Part shown: positions 18,874 to 27,400 of the stretch, piece after piece
Position numbering within the stretch: position 1 is the first letter of the stretch
How the letters are laid out: each line of letters opens with the position of its first letter
NCBI GenBank assembly: GCA_024579835.1
Contig: CP102060.1
Span: 992,001 to 1,056,000 of the forward strand
Reading direction: 5' to 3'
Length of the DNA: 64,000 bases
From: Clostridiaceae bacterium HFYG-1003
Lineage (GTDB): Bacteria; Bacillota; Clostridia; Clostridiales; Clostridiaceae
The notes under the pieces: model-generated
The model's database searches: none
Seen by the model: the letters and a program-made list of their open reading frames with translations, nothing else
Told to the model about the DNA's origin: nothing
Made by a program: the position numbers and the translations under genes

Positions 18874-19971
18874 ATGCAGAAAATCGATTTAGCAAATAAA
18901 ACAGTGCTAGTCACTGGTGCTGCGGGATTTATCGGAGCATATCTGTCAAGGGAGCTACTGACCCGATTTCCTTCTGTCAGGATTATCGGATTGGATAGTT
19001 TAAATGACTATTATGCGGTAGCCTTGAAAGTTCATAGACTTAGAGATATCTCTTTATCGGCAGCAGGAGAAAGGATAGACGATGTGGAAAATGGTTTCAC
19101 GGCCGGAAATTTTACCTTTGTTAGAGGAAATCTTTCTAATAAAGCTCTAATTAATAATTTGTTTTCAAAATTTAATATTGATGTGGTAGTTAATCTTGCT
19201 GCTCAGGCAGGAGTTCGTTATTCTATCGAACATCCGGATGTTTACATTGAGAGCAACTTAATCGGTTTCTATAATATCTTGGAAGCTTGCCGTCATTATC
19301 CGATTGAACATCTTGTGTATGCATCAAGCTCCAGTGTTTATGGTCATAACAAGAAGGTTCCATTCAGCACAGATGATAAAGTAGATACTCCTGTATCCCT
19401 TTATGCTGCGACAAAGAAAAGCAATGAACTGTTAGCTCATGCATACTCAACTCTCTTCAATATTCCTTCCACAGGACTCCGTTTTTTTACCGTATATGGC
19501 CCTGCAGGAAGACCAGATATGTTCTATTTTGAAACTACACAAAAACTACTGAAAGGTGAAACTATTCAGATTTTTAATTACGGTAATTGTAAACGTGATT
19601 TTACGTATATCGATGATATTGTTGAAGGTGTAATTCGAGTTATGCAAGGAGCACCGGAGAGTAAGATGGGAGAAGATGGACTTCAAATACCTCCATATGC
19701 TGTATACAATATTGGCGGAGGAACTCCAGAGAACCTACTGAATTATATAACTATACTAAAGGAAGAATTGATCCGAGCAGAAGTGTTGCCTAATGGCTTC
19801 GACTTCGAATCACTAAAAAAACTTGTGGGAATGCAAGCAGGTGACGTATCTGTGACTTATGCGGATAGTGAACCATTGGAACGTGACTTTGGATTTAAAC
19901 CCAGTATCGGTATTCGTGAAGGGCTTAGAAGGTTTGCAGAATGGTACAAGGATTACTACGAGATACGATGA
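18874..19971 (+). CDS. NAD-dependent epimerase, probably UDP-glucuronate 4-epimerase
   Basis: A 365-residue extended short-chain dehydrogenase. The NAD-binding motif is TVLVTGAAGFIGAYLSREL, the region NLAAQAGVRYSIEHPDVYIESNLIGFYNILEACR is typical of the GalE/CapI-like group, and YAATKKSNE carries the catalytic Tyr-x3-Lys. LRFFTVYGPAGRPDMFYF and FNYGNCKRDFTYIDDIVEGV match UDP-glucuronate 4-epimerases (CapI/GAE). It lies 15 bases after the UDP-glucose dehydrogenase gene, so the pair would make UDP-GlcA and then UDP-GalA for the polysaccharide. It is the last intact gene of this half of the locus; IS DNA begins nine bases after its stop. Confidence 0.88.
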   Translation: MQKIDLANKTVLVTGAAGFIGAYLSRELLTRFPSVRIIGLDSLNDYYAVALKVHRLRDISLSAAGERIDDVENGFTAGNFTFVRGNLSNKALINNLFSKFNIDVVVNLAAQAGVRYSIEHPDVYIESNLIGFYNILEACRHYPIEHLVYASSSSVYGHNKKVPFSTDDKVDTPVSLYAATKKSNELLAHAYSTLFNIPSTGLRFFTVYGPAGRPDMFYFETTQKLLKGETIQIFNYGNCKRDFTYIDDIVEGVIRVMQGAPESKMGEDGLQIPPYAVYNIGGGTPENLLNYITILKEELIRAEVLPNGFDFESLKKLVGMQAGDVSVTYADSEPLERDFGFKPSIGIREGLRRFAEWYKDYYEIR

Positions 19972-19986
19972 GACACTTTTTTCTAG

Positions 19987-20188
19987 GGAAACACTGATTA
20001 TTTGAGGTTAACGTTTCCCAGTTCGGTCATTATGTTGTTTTTTTGCTCATGGGTGCAAAAAAATGCTGGATTTTAGTGCGATTTCTGCCCGTTTTGTGGG
20101 CTAACCCCCAATTTTGGGCGCACTTATCCCATGCAGAATTCTTTCGTTCGTTTTGCACGAATACAATTCAACAAATTGGCGCTGGCAA
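19987..20188 (-). mobile_element. IS5-family fragment (second copy, truncated)
   Basis: A 202-bp copy of the left end of the element at 662-1880, with the terminal repeat GGAAACACTGATTA preceded by CTAG, which fits the YTAR target rule. It aligns without gaps to 662-863 and breaks off exactly at the left terminal repeat of the next element (20189). Only the last 22 or so codons of the transposase remain. The rest was lost in a rearrangement at the IS1634-like insertion, because the sequence on its far side is IS66 rather than IS5. Confidence 0.9.
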
Positions 20189-20337
20189 CCTTAACTTCCT
20201 GAATTAATACCACTAAAAAGATTTCATCGTCAATAAAATGCGCTCAAAGCCCATGAATACAGTCTTTAAGGGTTGCATTCATGGGACTTTTGTTATACAA
20301 TATTTAGTATTAAATAGCACTAAAGGAAGTACCCGAA

Positions 20338-22029
20338 ATGTATCTTGATTGTGTCGTTGATGTACCTGATATTCCAGGGAAAATAACTCATCAGAAAAAG
20401 AAAAATGCGGTCTATATCGACTTCGAATACGAGCGGATCTATTATCCGGAGCGCAAGTATACCATTCCCAAACGAGTCACCATCGGCAAACAGGATCCGG
20501 TCAATCCAGAGCGAATGGTGCCCAACGAGAATTTTTTGAAGTATTTTCCCGAAGTTGAACTTCCGGTCGAAAAGGGTACAGTTCGTCGAAGCTATACCCT
20601 TAAAGTTGGGGCTTTCATTGTCCTGCAGCAGATTGTTGAAGCCTACAAACTGCCTGAGCTGCTGGCCCGGTACTTTAACTCTCCTGATCTGGGCTTGTTT
20701 TTGGACCTGGCGATCTACTCGATCATCTGTGAAAACAACGCCTCGCAATATTATCCTGACTATGCCTATAACCATCCCCTGTTCTCAGAAAAAATGCATA
20801 TGTACAGTGATTCCAAAATCTCCGACTTCCTAAGCCAGATGACTGATGAGCAAAGTATGGGGTTCTTGAACGACTGGAATGCAGCCAGAGACCATCGAGA
20901 GAAAATCTATATTTCGTATGACTCCACAAATAAGAATTGCCAGGCCGGAGATCTTGAGCTAGTGGAGTTCGGACACCCGAAAGTGGATCTGGGCTGTCCC
21001 ATCTTCAATTATGCGATTGCCTATGACACCAGCAACCTGGTGCCGCTATTTTATGAGGAATATCCCGGCAGCATTGTAGATGTCTCCCAACTGCAGTATA
21101 TGCTTGATCGAGCCTATGCCTATGGTTATCGCAAAATCGGATTTATTCTTGACCGGGGTTACTTCAGTCGCCAGAATATTGAGTACATGGATCAATATGG
21201 CTATGACTTTGTCATGATGCTCAAGGGGAGAGCCAAGCTGGTCAATGAACTGATTATGACCCACCGGGGGAGCTTCGAAGAGAGCTGGAATCGTCGGGTA
21301 AAAGCCTATGATGTATCAGGCATTACCGTTCGGCATAAGCTCTATGAGTCGGATCAAAACGACCGCTATTTCCATCTCTTTCACAGTGATGAAAAGCAAA
21401 CCTGGGAACGATCTGCGTTGAAGATGAAGGTGGAGCGAATGGCTGCCCTCATGGCTCCGTATCAGGGGAAAGTGATGAATGTGCCGGATAGCTACAACCA
21501 ATATTTTGAGGTCTTCTATGACAAGGATGGGACCTTTCTTGCCCTGAAGGAGAAGGAAGACGTCATTGAGCGCGAATTGAAACTATGCGGATATTTCGTC
21601 ATTGTGACCTCAAAAAAGATGACCGCCGAAGAAGCGATCACCTTGTATAAGGGGCGTGATGTATCGGAAAAGTTGTTCCGTGGAAGCAAGTCCTATCTGG
21701 GCAACAAGAGTCTTCGAGTGCACTCCAACGAATCCGCAACGGCTAAAATCTTCATTGAGTTTGTTGCCACGATCATTCGAAGCCGCATGTACACCCTGCT
21801 GAAAGCGGAGATGGTAAACAACGACCGGAAAGCCAATTACATGACTGTTCCAGCCGCACTACGGGAACTGGAAAAGATCGAGATGACGAGGATGGGAGAT
21901 GGCAACTATCGCTTAAGTCACGCGGTGACAGCCACGCAGAAAGCAATCCTGAAAGCCTTCAGACTGGATGCGGTAAACATAAAGAACAAGGCAAACCAAA
22001 TCAATGAACGATTAAAAGGAGAGCTCTAA
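20338..22029 (+). CDS. IS1634/IS4-like DDE transposase
   Basis: A 563-residue transposase. The N-terminal 110 residues are basic and probably bind the element ends. The DDE_Tnp_1-type domain shows IYISYDSTNKNCQAGD with the first Asp, FGHPKVDLGCPIFNYAIAYD, IGFILDRGYFSRQNIEYMDQYGYDFVMMLKG with the second Asp, and GRDVSEKLFRGSKSYLG carrying the candidate catalytic Glu near residue 445. The Y-(2)-R-(3)-E spacing typical of IS4-type enzymes is only approximate here. The frame is complete and the copy could be active. The second copy at 27996 lacks roughly the first 258 residues. Confidence 0.87.
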   Translation: MYLDCVVDVPDIPGKITHQKKKNAVYIDFEYERIYYPERKYTIPKRVTIGKQDPVNPERMVPNENFLKYFPEVELPVEKGTVRRSYTLKVGAFIVLQQIVEAYKLPELLARYFNSPDLGLFLDLAIYSIICENNASQYYPDYAYNHPLFSEKMHMYSDSKISDFLSQMTDEQSMGFLNDWNAARDHREKIYISYDSTNKNCQAGDLELVEFGHPKVDLGCPIFNYAIAYDTSNLVPLFYEEYPGSIVDVSQLQYMLDRAYAYGYRKIGFILDRGYFSRQNIEYMDQYGYDFVMMLKGRAKLVNELIMTHRGSFEESWNRRVKAYDVSGITVRHKLYESDQNDRYFHLFHSDEKQTWERSALKMKVERMAALMAPYQGKVMNVPDSYNQYFEVFYDKDGTFLALKEKEDVIERELKLCGYFVIVTSKKMTAEEAITLYKGRDVSEKLFRGSKSYLGNKSLRVHSNESATAKIFIEFVATIIRSRMYTLLKAEMVNNDRKANYMTVPAALRELEKIEMTRMGDGNYRLSHAVTATQKAILKAFRLDAVNIKNKANQINERLKGEL

Positions 22030-22253
22030 TGGCAAGAGGACCCAAGATCCTGATCGATGAGAAAATAAAGCAATCCGAAGCCGCCCTGGCCAAGGCCAAG
22101 GCTAGATACGACGCGGAAGCCGCTGTTCTGAAGGAACTTCTCCAGAAGAGACAGGCAATGAGAGACCGGGAATTAATGGAGGCGATCGCAAAGAGCAAGC
22201 GCTCCTTTGAAGAGATTCTGGACTACATCAATCGGGATCCGGATGCAGATTAA
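22029..22253 (+). CDS. Small coiled-coil accessory protein of the IS1634-like element
   Basis: A 74-residue protein whose ATG immediately follows and overlaps the transposase stop (TAATG arrangement), preceded by GGAGAG. It is highly charged and predicted mostly helical. Residues about 10-60 contain QSEAALAKAKARYDAEAAVL and KELLQKRQAMRDRELMEAI with Leu/Ala at heptad-like spacing, followed by SFEEILDYINRDPDAD. The second element copy keeps it at 28912-29136 with only conservative changes, so it is under selection as a protein. Its function is unknown; it could bind the transposase or DNA and modulate transposition. Confidence 0.75.
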   Translation: MARGPKILIDEKIKQSEAALAKAKARYDAEAAVLKELLQKRQAMRDRELMEAIAKSKRSFEEILDYINRDPDAD

Positions 22254-22298
22254 TTCGGTCAATTCGATCTTTAGTGGGAAAATTTCAGGAAGTTAAGG

Positions 22299-22522
22299 TT
22301 ATGTTCTGTAACAAGCAGCATAATAAAATCAAAATCATTGAGTGGGATTTTAACGGATTTTGGTTAGCGTATAAGCGTTTGGAATCGGGCAAGTTCAAAT
22401 GGCCACAGTCCACCCTGCCGGTTATGAGCATCTCAAGAGAGCAATACGATTGGTTAATGAATGGCCTGAATATCAATCAAAGAGATGGATTTTCCGAGGT
22501 TTTAGCACGAAAAGTCATATAG
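22299..22522 (+). pseudogene. tnpB: IS66 TnpB, C-terminal fragment
   Basis: The right end of the IS1634-like element is followed directly by the C-terminal two thirds of an IS66-family TnpB (Orf2). It reads VMFCNKQHNKIKIIEWDFNGFWLAYKRLESGKFKWP, the family signature. The N-terminal part and all upstream IS66 DNA are missing. TnpB is an accessory protein required by many IS66 elements. The truncation implies that this IS66 copy cannot transpose unaided. Confidence 0.85.
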
Positions 22523-22597
22523 AATCGACCCTAGAAATGCTGTTTTTCAGCGTTCTCAGGGCTTTTTTTGTTGGCTCGATTCAAGTATAATATACTT

Positions 22598-23418
22598 ATG
22601 GAAAAGCGCATGAACACTCAAAAAAACCAACTTAATAAGGCTAAACTTGAAGGGTTCAGCAAGGCAGAAATCATCAATCAGTGGGAAATCCTGCAACTGG
22701 AGAATGAAGAGCTCAAAGAGACCATCGAACAGATGCGAGCACTCCTTCGCTTGGGATCCAGTCAGAAGTTTGGCGCTTCCAGCGAACGGCTCAAGCAAGA
22801 ACAAGCAGGCCAGATGAGCTTACTTAATGATGAACCATTTGGTATCTTCAACGAAGCCGAAGCAATCATCGAGGAAGAAGCTCAGGAGCTTGAGGAACCC
22901 AAGAAGGGCCATGCCCGTCGGATCAAGGGAGAAGTTGGTGGATCCAAGCGCTGTTTCGACCACCTGCCCGTAGTGGAAGTCATCGAAGAGCTGCCAGAAA
23001 AAGACAAGTTCTGCCCCTCCTGCCATGGTCAGCTGAAGCAGATGACCAGCTCTGAGCGAACAGAAATCGAAGTTATTCCGGCCCAGATCATCAAAAAGAA
23101 ATATATCACCTATTCCTATGTCTGTCCCCCGTGCAGTCAGGAGGGAGTTCTCAATCCCATCGTTCAAGCGCCCAAGCGGCTGCCGGTCATTCCCGGGAGC
23201 TATGTTTCAGCATCCCTTATGGCCTATGTCATGGCCAAGAAATACTGGGAGCGAACAACGATCTATCAGCTGGAGACCATGCTGCTCAACACGGGGATCC
23301 AAATTTCCAGAGCGAACTTGTCTCGATGGATCATAACCGGAGCAGAACTCTACCTGCGGGGCGTCTATGATCTGCTGCACCAGGAGTTGGTCCAAAGCGA
23401 CATACTTCACGCGGACGA
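22598..23418 (+). pseudogene. tnpC: IS66 transposase TnpC, N-terminal part (split by RIT element)
   Basis: Residues 1-273 of an IS66 transposase. ATG 22598 is used; ATG 22610 is possible. It contains the leucine-zipper region (EILQLENEELKETIEQMRALL), the FGASSERL motif, a zinc-finger-like CPSCHGQL plus YSYVCPPC, and the beginning of the DDE domain up to SDILHADE, where the first catalytic Asp lies. The frame is cut after codon 273 plus two bases by the RIT element and resumes at 26554. Joining 22598-23418 to 26554-27400 gives exactly 556 codons including the stop. Confidence 0.9.
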
Positions 23419-23419
23419 G

Positions 23420-23439
23420 TTATGCGAAGCTTCGCATAA
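23420..23439. repeat. Perfect 20-bp palindrome at the left RIT border
   Basis: TTATGCGAAGCTTCGCATAA is a perfect palindrome. Each arm, TTATGCGAAG, resembles the element's own TTATGTAGAG motif. With its flanks (GACGAG on the left, TTCGTC on the right) the symmetry extends to 32 bp with a single mismatch pair. It has no counterpart at the right border. Confidence 0.8.
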
Positions 23440-23472
23440 TTCGTCTTATGTAGAGTCTTATGTTATGTAGAG
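23440..23472 (+). repeat. RIT left terminal inverted repeat (33 bp)
   Basis: Identical to the reverse complement of 26522-26554. It contains TTATGTAGAG twice, separated by a partial TTATG-bearing unit. It is the likely binding array for the element's own recombinases. Confidence 0.88.
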
Positions 23473-23562
23473 TTGAGCTTATTATGACTGGTAAGTATCA
23501 GTTTAATTGAGTTTGACTCTACATAATTTTTATTGCATTCTCTTGTACAAAGGAGGTGCATC

Positions 23563-24489
23563 ATGCCCAAAACAGTACTTCAGTACCAATGCTATGCAAC
23601 TATCTTAAACGAATACTTACATTTAGAGGAATTCTCAAACCTTTCCGAACTAACAGTCAATGGGAAACGATTAGCCTTAACTCAGCTCATTAACTATCTG
23701 GGTGACAATAGGGTATACAGGTTTTCCGATTGTCTTCAAAAGCACGTCTCAAACCACATCGACCAGATTAGCTATCTGTCCAATCTCACCATCAGCGGCC
23801 GTCTTTTCATATTTAGACATTTCTTCAACTACCTTTATCAAAAAGGTATCACCTTATATTCTGGAAATGAGCTATTTCCTGTTATCTTTTCGAATAAACG
23901 CGAAAGGATACTGTCTTTCTATTCAGTAGAAGAAGTCAAACAAGTTATCTCGGCAGTCAACCGGAAAACGAAGTCGGGCAAGAGGGATTTGGCAATAATC
24001 CTCCTCGCCTCGGAATTGGGATTGCGATCTAGCGATATCTGTCACCTGAAACTGACAGATTTGTATTGGGAACGTGGCACTATCGAATTTATACAATATA
24101 AAACAAAAGCCTTCCTGCAGCTTCCCTTGCCTGAAAGTGTGCGCTTTGCACTTATAGATTACCTCAAGAATGCGCGCCCCTCATGCACTTGCACAAATGT
24201 CTTCGTCGGAACCAAGAATGGATTTGCACCATTTAGCAATACTTGCATCCATATTTTCGTATCCAAATATTTTAAAAAAGGAAATATTGATTTATCGGAA
24301 CGGAAACATGGTCCCCACGCCCTTCGTCATTCCCTAGCAAGCAATCTGATGAATAATAACACACCAATGTATGTTATTAGGGATGTTCTAGGCCACTCCA
24401 ACCTCAACACGACCCGGATTTATCTGAATATCGACTTGGATACGTTGAAACAGATTGCTTTGGAGGTGCCTTATGAAACAATATGGTGA
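23563..24489 (+). CDS. RIT tyrosine recombinase, first of trio
   Basis: About 308 residues from ATG 23563, fixed by AAAGGAGGTG eight bases upstream; a longer open frame to 23533 is not used. The N-terminal SAM-like DNA-binding region covers residues about 15-100. The catalytic domain follows with Arg in ELGLRSSDICHL, HALRHSLAS (His-x-x-Arg), LGHSNLNTTRIYL (His and the nucleophilic Tyr) and a Lys in the beta-hairpin region. All catalytic residues are present. Tyrosine recombinases cut and rejoin strands through a 3'-phosphotyrosine link. Its last 17 bases overlap the next gene. Confidence 0.92.
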   Translation: MPKTVLQYQCYATILNEYLHLEEFSNLSELTVNGKRLALTQLINYLGDNRVYRFSDCLQKHVSNHIDQISYLSNLTISGRLFIFRHFFNYLYQKGITLYSGNELFPVIFSNKRERILSFYSVEEVKQVISAVNRKTKSGKRDLAIILLASELGLRSSDICHLKLTDLYWERGTIEFIQYKTKAFLQLPLPESVRFALIDYLKNARPSCTCTNVFVGTKNGFAPFSNTCIHIFVSKYFKKGNIDLSERKHGPHALRHSLASNLMNNNTPMYVIRDVLGHSNLNTTRIYLNIDLDTLKQIALEVPYETIW

Positions 24490-25459
24490 CTTTCTCTTCT
24501 CGGAACGTGTACGAGACATTGCTGTGGCGTATGTCACATATAAGCGTTCCTTGGGATTCAAGTGTTCTTATAATTACCAGGCTTTTTTAAATTCAATGCT
24601 TGAATATATTCATACTAATTCAACAGTTACTCCGAATTTTGTGCTGACACCAGAAGTTGTCCATTCTTACGTGTTAGGATCTGGCATGGAGCGCCCAAGA
24701 ACTATCCATTCTAAGCAGTCATTGATAAGGCAGTTCGGGCTCTACATGAAACTCCAAGGCTCGGATGCCTATGTTTTACCCAGAGAATTGGTAAAAACTC
24801 CGAAAGATTTCACCCCATATATATTCACCAAGGACGAGATTGAATCAATCCTTTATTTTGCTGACAGAATCGGTCCCAATAGAAACAAGTTTATAAACAC
24901 ACCTTTTATCTATCCTGCTGTAATCCGCTTGTTGTACGGCTGTGGGTTGCGCGTTGGGGAAGCCTTAACCCTGTTATGCAATGACGTGGATCTACACAAT
25001 GGTGTGATTACCATCCGTAATGGAAAGAATAACGTTTCTCGCTTGGTTCCCATGTCTGATTCTCTAAATAAATACCTTTTTTACTATGATAGTAGAGTTC
25101 AACGCGAGACCAACCCTTATTTTTTTCCTGCTCTTCGTGGCGAGCGTTATTCTGACGTTACTATACGGAAGACCTTTAGAAAGCTACTGAATAAGGCTGG
25201 GATTGGGCCGCTCATGAGTGGCTCGGCCCCTAGAATCCATGACCTTCGCCACACATTTTGTGTCCATGCATTGGAGCAGATGGTGACGAAGGGGATGGAT
25301 CCCTATTGCTCTCTGCCGGCACTAAGTACTTATGTCGGACACAAGGGCATCGAATCGACAGAAATCTACTTACGACTGACAAAGCAGTACTTTCTTGATG
25401 TCCTGCAATACGGGGAGGAAGATGCCGATCTCATTTTCCCGAAGGTCGGCAAGCTATGA
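24473..25459 (+). CDS. RIT tyrosine recombinase, second of trio
   Basis: About 328 residues, starting at ATG 24473 behind TTGGAGGTG. The catalytic core reads YGCGLRVGEALTL (Arg), IHDLRHTFCVHAL (His-x-x-Arg) and YVGHKGIESTEIYLRL (His and Tyr), all intact. The protein carries an insertion near EQMVTKGMDPYCSLPALS before the last helix pair, seen in the middle recombinase of RIT and Tn554-like systems. It overlaps the first gene by 17 bases and the third by four, so the three are translated together and probably act as a complex. Confidence 0.9.
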   Translation: MKQYGDFLFSERVRDIAVAYVTYKRSLGFKCSYNYQAFLNSMLEYIHTNSTVTPNFVLTPEVVHSYVLGSGMERPRTIHSKQSLIRQFGLYMKLQGSDAYVLPRELVKTPKDFTPYIFTKDEIESILYFADRIGPNRNKFINTPFIYPAVIRLLYGCGLRVGEALTLLCNDVDLHNGVITIRNGKNNVSRLVPMSDSLNKYLFYYDSRVQRETNPYFFPALRGERYSDVTIRKTFRKLLNKAGIGPLMSGSAPRIHDLRHTFCVHALEQMVTKGMDPYCSLPALSTYVGHKGIESTEIYLRLTKQYFLDVLQYGEEDADLIFPKVGKL

Positions 25460-26463
25460 AAAAACTAATGGGAGGTATAATAACGGATTTTTTCTGCCAA
25501 TACTTAGTGAGTGAGGCTGGGCTCTCTGAAAACACGTTAAAGTCATATCGAGATACATTGGTCCTTTATATTAAGTATCTTGAAGACTGCCGAGAATGCA
25601 AGCCCAGGAACTTGGACATAGTTGCCTTCAACGCTGAGAATGTCAGCAAATTCCTCGACTGGTTGGAAAGCGAGAGACACTGTAGCGTTAGCACCCGCAA
25701 CCAGCGTCTTGCTGCCTTAAAAGCCTTCTGCAACTATGTAATCCGAAGAGCACCGGAAAACAGCAAAGGTTGTCAATCTATCTTGCAGTTACGTATCAAA
25801 CGCGCACCGTCTGCTATAGTTGATTATCTGCCAACAGATACCATCGCGTCTATCTTGAAGCAGCCGAATTTTGGTACGTCTGAAGGGATCAGGGACTTGG
25901 CTATCCTATCTTTCCTGTATGAGACGGGATGCCGTGTGCAGGAACTGATTGACGTGTGTCTTGGAGACATCTCTTTCAGGAAGCCTAACACTGTAACACT
26001 TACAGGGAAAGGGAGGAAGACCAGGGTAATCCCAATAAGCTCTAACGCCACCGATATCATACTGCAGTATGTAGAACGTCACAAAATCACCAAGCCAGAC
26101 CAAACGCTCTTTAGAAACCGTTCCAACAAGCCTCTTTCTCGCTCTGGAGTAGCATATATACTTAAGAAGCATCTAACATCAGCTAGACAGGTTGATCCGA
26201 CTATATTAATTAAGTCGATACATCCGCATGTTATTCGACATTCGAAAGCTATGCACTTGTTGGAAAGCGGAGTGAATCTAATTTATATAAGAGATTTTCT
26301 TGGCCACTCATCAGTTACAACTACTGAAATATATGCTAAATGCAACCCAGAACTAAAGCGGAAGTACATTATTGAAGCGGCGTCTCAGTTGGATGATTCC
26401 ATTCAGCCCTATTCTGACAATGAAAAGGATGAGCTGCTCGATTGGCTCAAAAATAATATCTAA
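25456..26463 (+). CDS. RIT tyrosine recombinase, third of trio
   Basis: A 335-residue XerC/D-like protein with N-terminal core-binding domain (SENTLKSYRDTLVLYIKYLED) and complete catalytic domain: ETGCRVQELIDV (Arg), HPHVIRHSKAMHLL (His-x-x-Arg) and FLGHSSVTTTEIYAK (His and Tyr). The start overlaps the second gene's stop (ATGA). The stop lies four bases before the inner motif of the right element end. Confidence 0.92.
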   Translation: MKKLMGGIITDFFCQYLVSEAGLSENTLKSYRDTLVLYIKYLEDCRECKPRNLDIVAFNAENVSKFLDWLESERHCSVSTRNQRLAALKAFCNYVIRRAPENSKGCQSILQLRIKRAPSAIVDYLPTDTIASILKQPNFGTSEGIRDLAILSFLYETGCRVQELIDVCLGDISFRKPNTVTLTGKGRKTRVIPISSNATDIILQYVERHKITKPDQTLFRNRSNKPLSRSGVAYILKKHLTSARQVDPTILIKSIHPHVIRHSKAMHLLESGVNLIYIRDFLGHSSVTTTEIYAKCNPELKRKYIIEAASQLDDSIQPYSDNEKDELLDWLKNNI

Positions 26464-26521
26464 ATATTATGTAGAGCCAGAGTATAACAAACAACTGAAA
26501 TTACTAGATTTGAATGCACGG

Positions 26522-26554
26522 CTCTACATAACATAAGACTCTACATAAGACGAA
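26522..26554 (-). repeat. RIT right terminal inverted repeat (33 bp)
   Basis: Perfect reverse complement of 23440-23472, with two copies of CTCTACATAA. It includes GACGAA, which also reads as tnpC codons, so the exact boundary between element and target duplication is ambiguous by five or six bases. Confidence 0.88.
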
Positions 26555-27400
26555 ACCAAAGTCCAGGTGTTGAAGGAGAAAGGCCGCCGCCCTCAGCAGA
26601 CGTCCTATATGTGGCATTATCCCAGTGGACATCTGGAATCCAAACAGATTCGGCTCTATGAATATCAGTCGGGCCGAGCAGCGGAATATCCCCTGACCTT
26701 CCTTGAAGGGTTCAGTGGTTATCTCCACAGTGATGGATACCAGGCATACCACCGGATCCCTGGGGTGACCAATGTCGGCTGTCATGCCCACGCACGACGG
26801 ATGTTTGTGGATACCATAAAAAGCCTGGGGCCTTCCGCGAAGAACCTGCATAGCAAGACCTTGGAAGGATTCATGTTCTTTGAGGAGCTTTCCGAACTGG
26901 AGCGAAAGTTCAAGAATATGACCCCTGAAGAACGATATGAAGCACGCCTGAAGCAGAGTAAACCGAAGCTTGAGGCGCTGAAGGCATGGCTTGTTAAGAC
27001 TCAGGGTGAAGTAACGCCTAGGTCTGCCCTTGGCAGGGCAATCGCCTATAGCCTTAATCAGTGGAAGTACCTGATGGCCTACCTGGAAGACGGCAGACTG
27101 GAAATGACGAACAATCGAGCCGAACGCGGGATCAAGAAGTTTGTGATGGGGCGTAAAGTCTGGCTGTTCAGTGACAGCGTGGCTGGCGCTGAAGCCAGTG
27201 AAGTCATCTACAGCATTGTCGAAACTGCACTGGCCAATGACTTGCATCCCTATGAGTATCTGAAATACCTGATCGATGAACTGAGTCAGAACAAACAGAC
27301 CCCCGAAAAGCTGGCTGAAGTCCTCCCTTGGTCTGATAAGATCCCGGATCATGTCAAAGTAGTATATCGTCAAGAGAATTCAAAGCACCTGAACAATTAA
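26554..27400 (+). pseudogene. tnpC: IS66 transposase TnpC, C-terminal part
   Basis: The reading frame of tnpC resumes immediately after the RIT element (TKVQVLKEKGR), giving residues 274-555. It carries the remaining catalytic region, including HSDGYQAYHRIPGVTNVGCHAHARRMF (second Asp and following His/Cys) and MTNNRAERGIKKFVMGRKVWLFSDS with the final Glu, plus the usual IS66 C-terminal domain. No internal stops occur. Precise loss of the RIT element would regenerate a full-length TnpC, although TnpB and the left IS66 end are already missing. Confidence 0.9.

Larger units (their letters stand above)
20189..22298 (+). mobile_element. Complete IS1634/IS4-like insertion sequence (2110 bp)
   Basis: The ends are perfect 15-bp inverted repeats, CCTTAACTTCCTGAA (20189-20203) and TTCAGGAAGTTAAGG (22284-22298). 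The element carries a transposase and a short downstream gene whose start overlaps the transposase stop region. A second copy aligns gap-free from 21113-22298 to 27996-29181. No target duplication is visible (left flank ggcaa, right flank ttatg), consistent with rearrangement after insertion. Confidence 0.9.
23419..26553 (+). mobile_element. RIT (recombinase-in-trio) element inserted in IS66 tnpC
   Basis: Three overlapping tyrosine-recombinase genes are flanked by perfect 33-bp inverted repeats at 23440-23472 and 26522-26554. Each repeat holds two TTATGTAGAG motifs. An inverted inner copy of that motif sits 44 bases further in on the left (23517-23526) and 45 bases on the right (26467-26476), so the ends are mirror images. 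GACGA occurs at both borders (23414-23418 and 26549-26553). Removing 3135 bp restores the tnpC reading frame. The left border alone has an extra 20-bp perfect palindrome at 23420-23439. The three-recombinase organisation is that of published RIT elements. Confidence 0.92.

Noticed and set aside
20189-22298. Target-site duplication of the complete IS1634-like element
   Set aside because: Flanks ggcaa and ttatg do not match; the two sides belong to different elements (IS5 and IS66), so no duplication is claimed.
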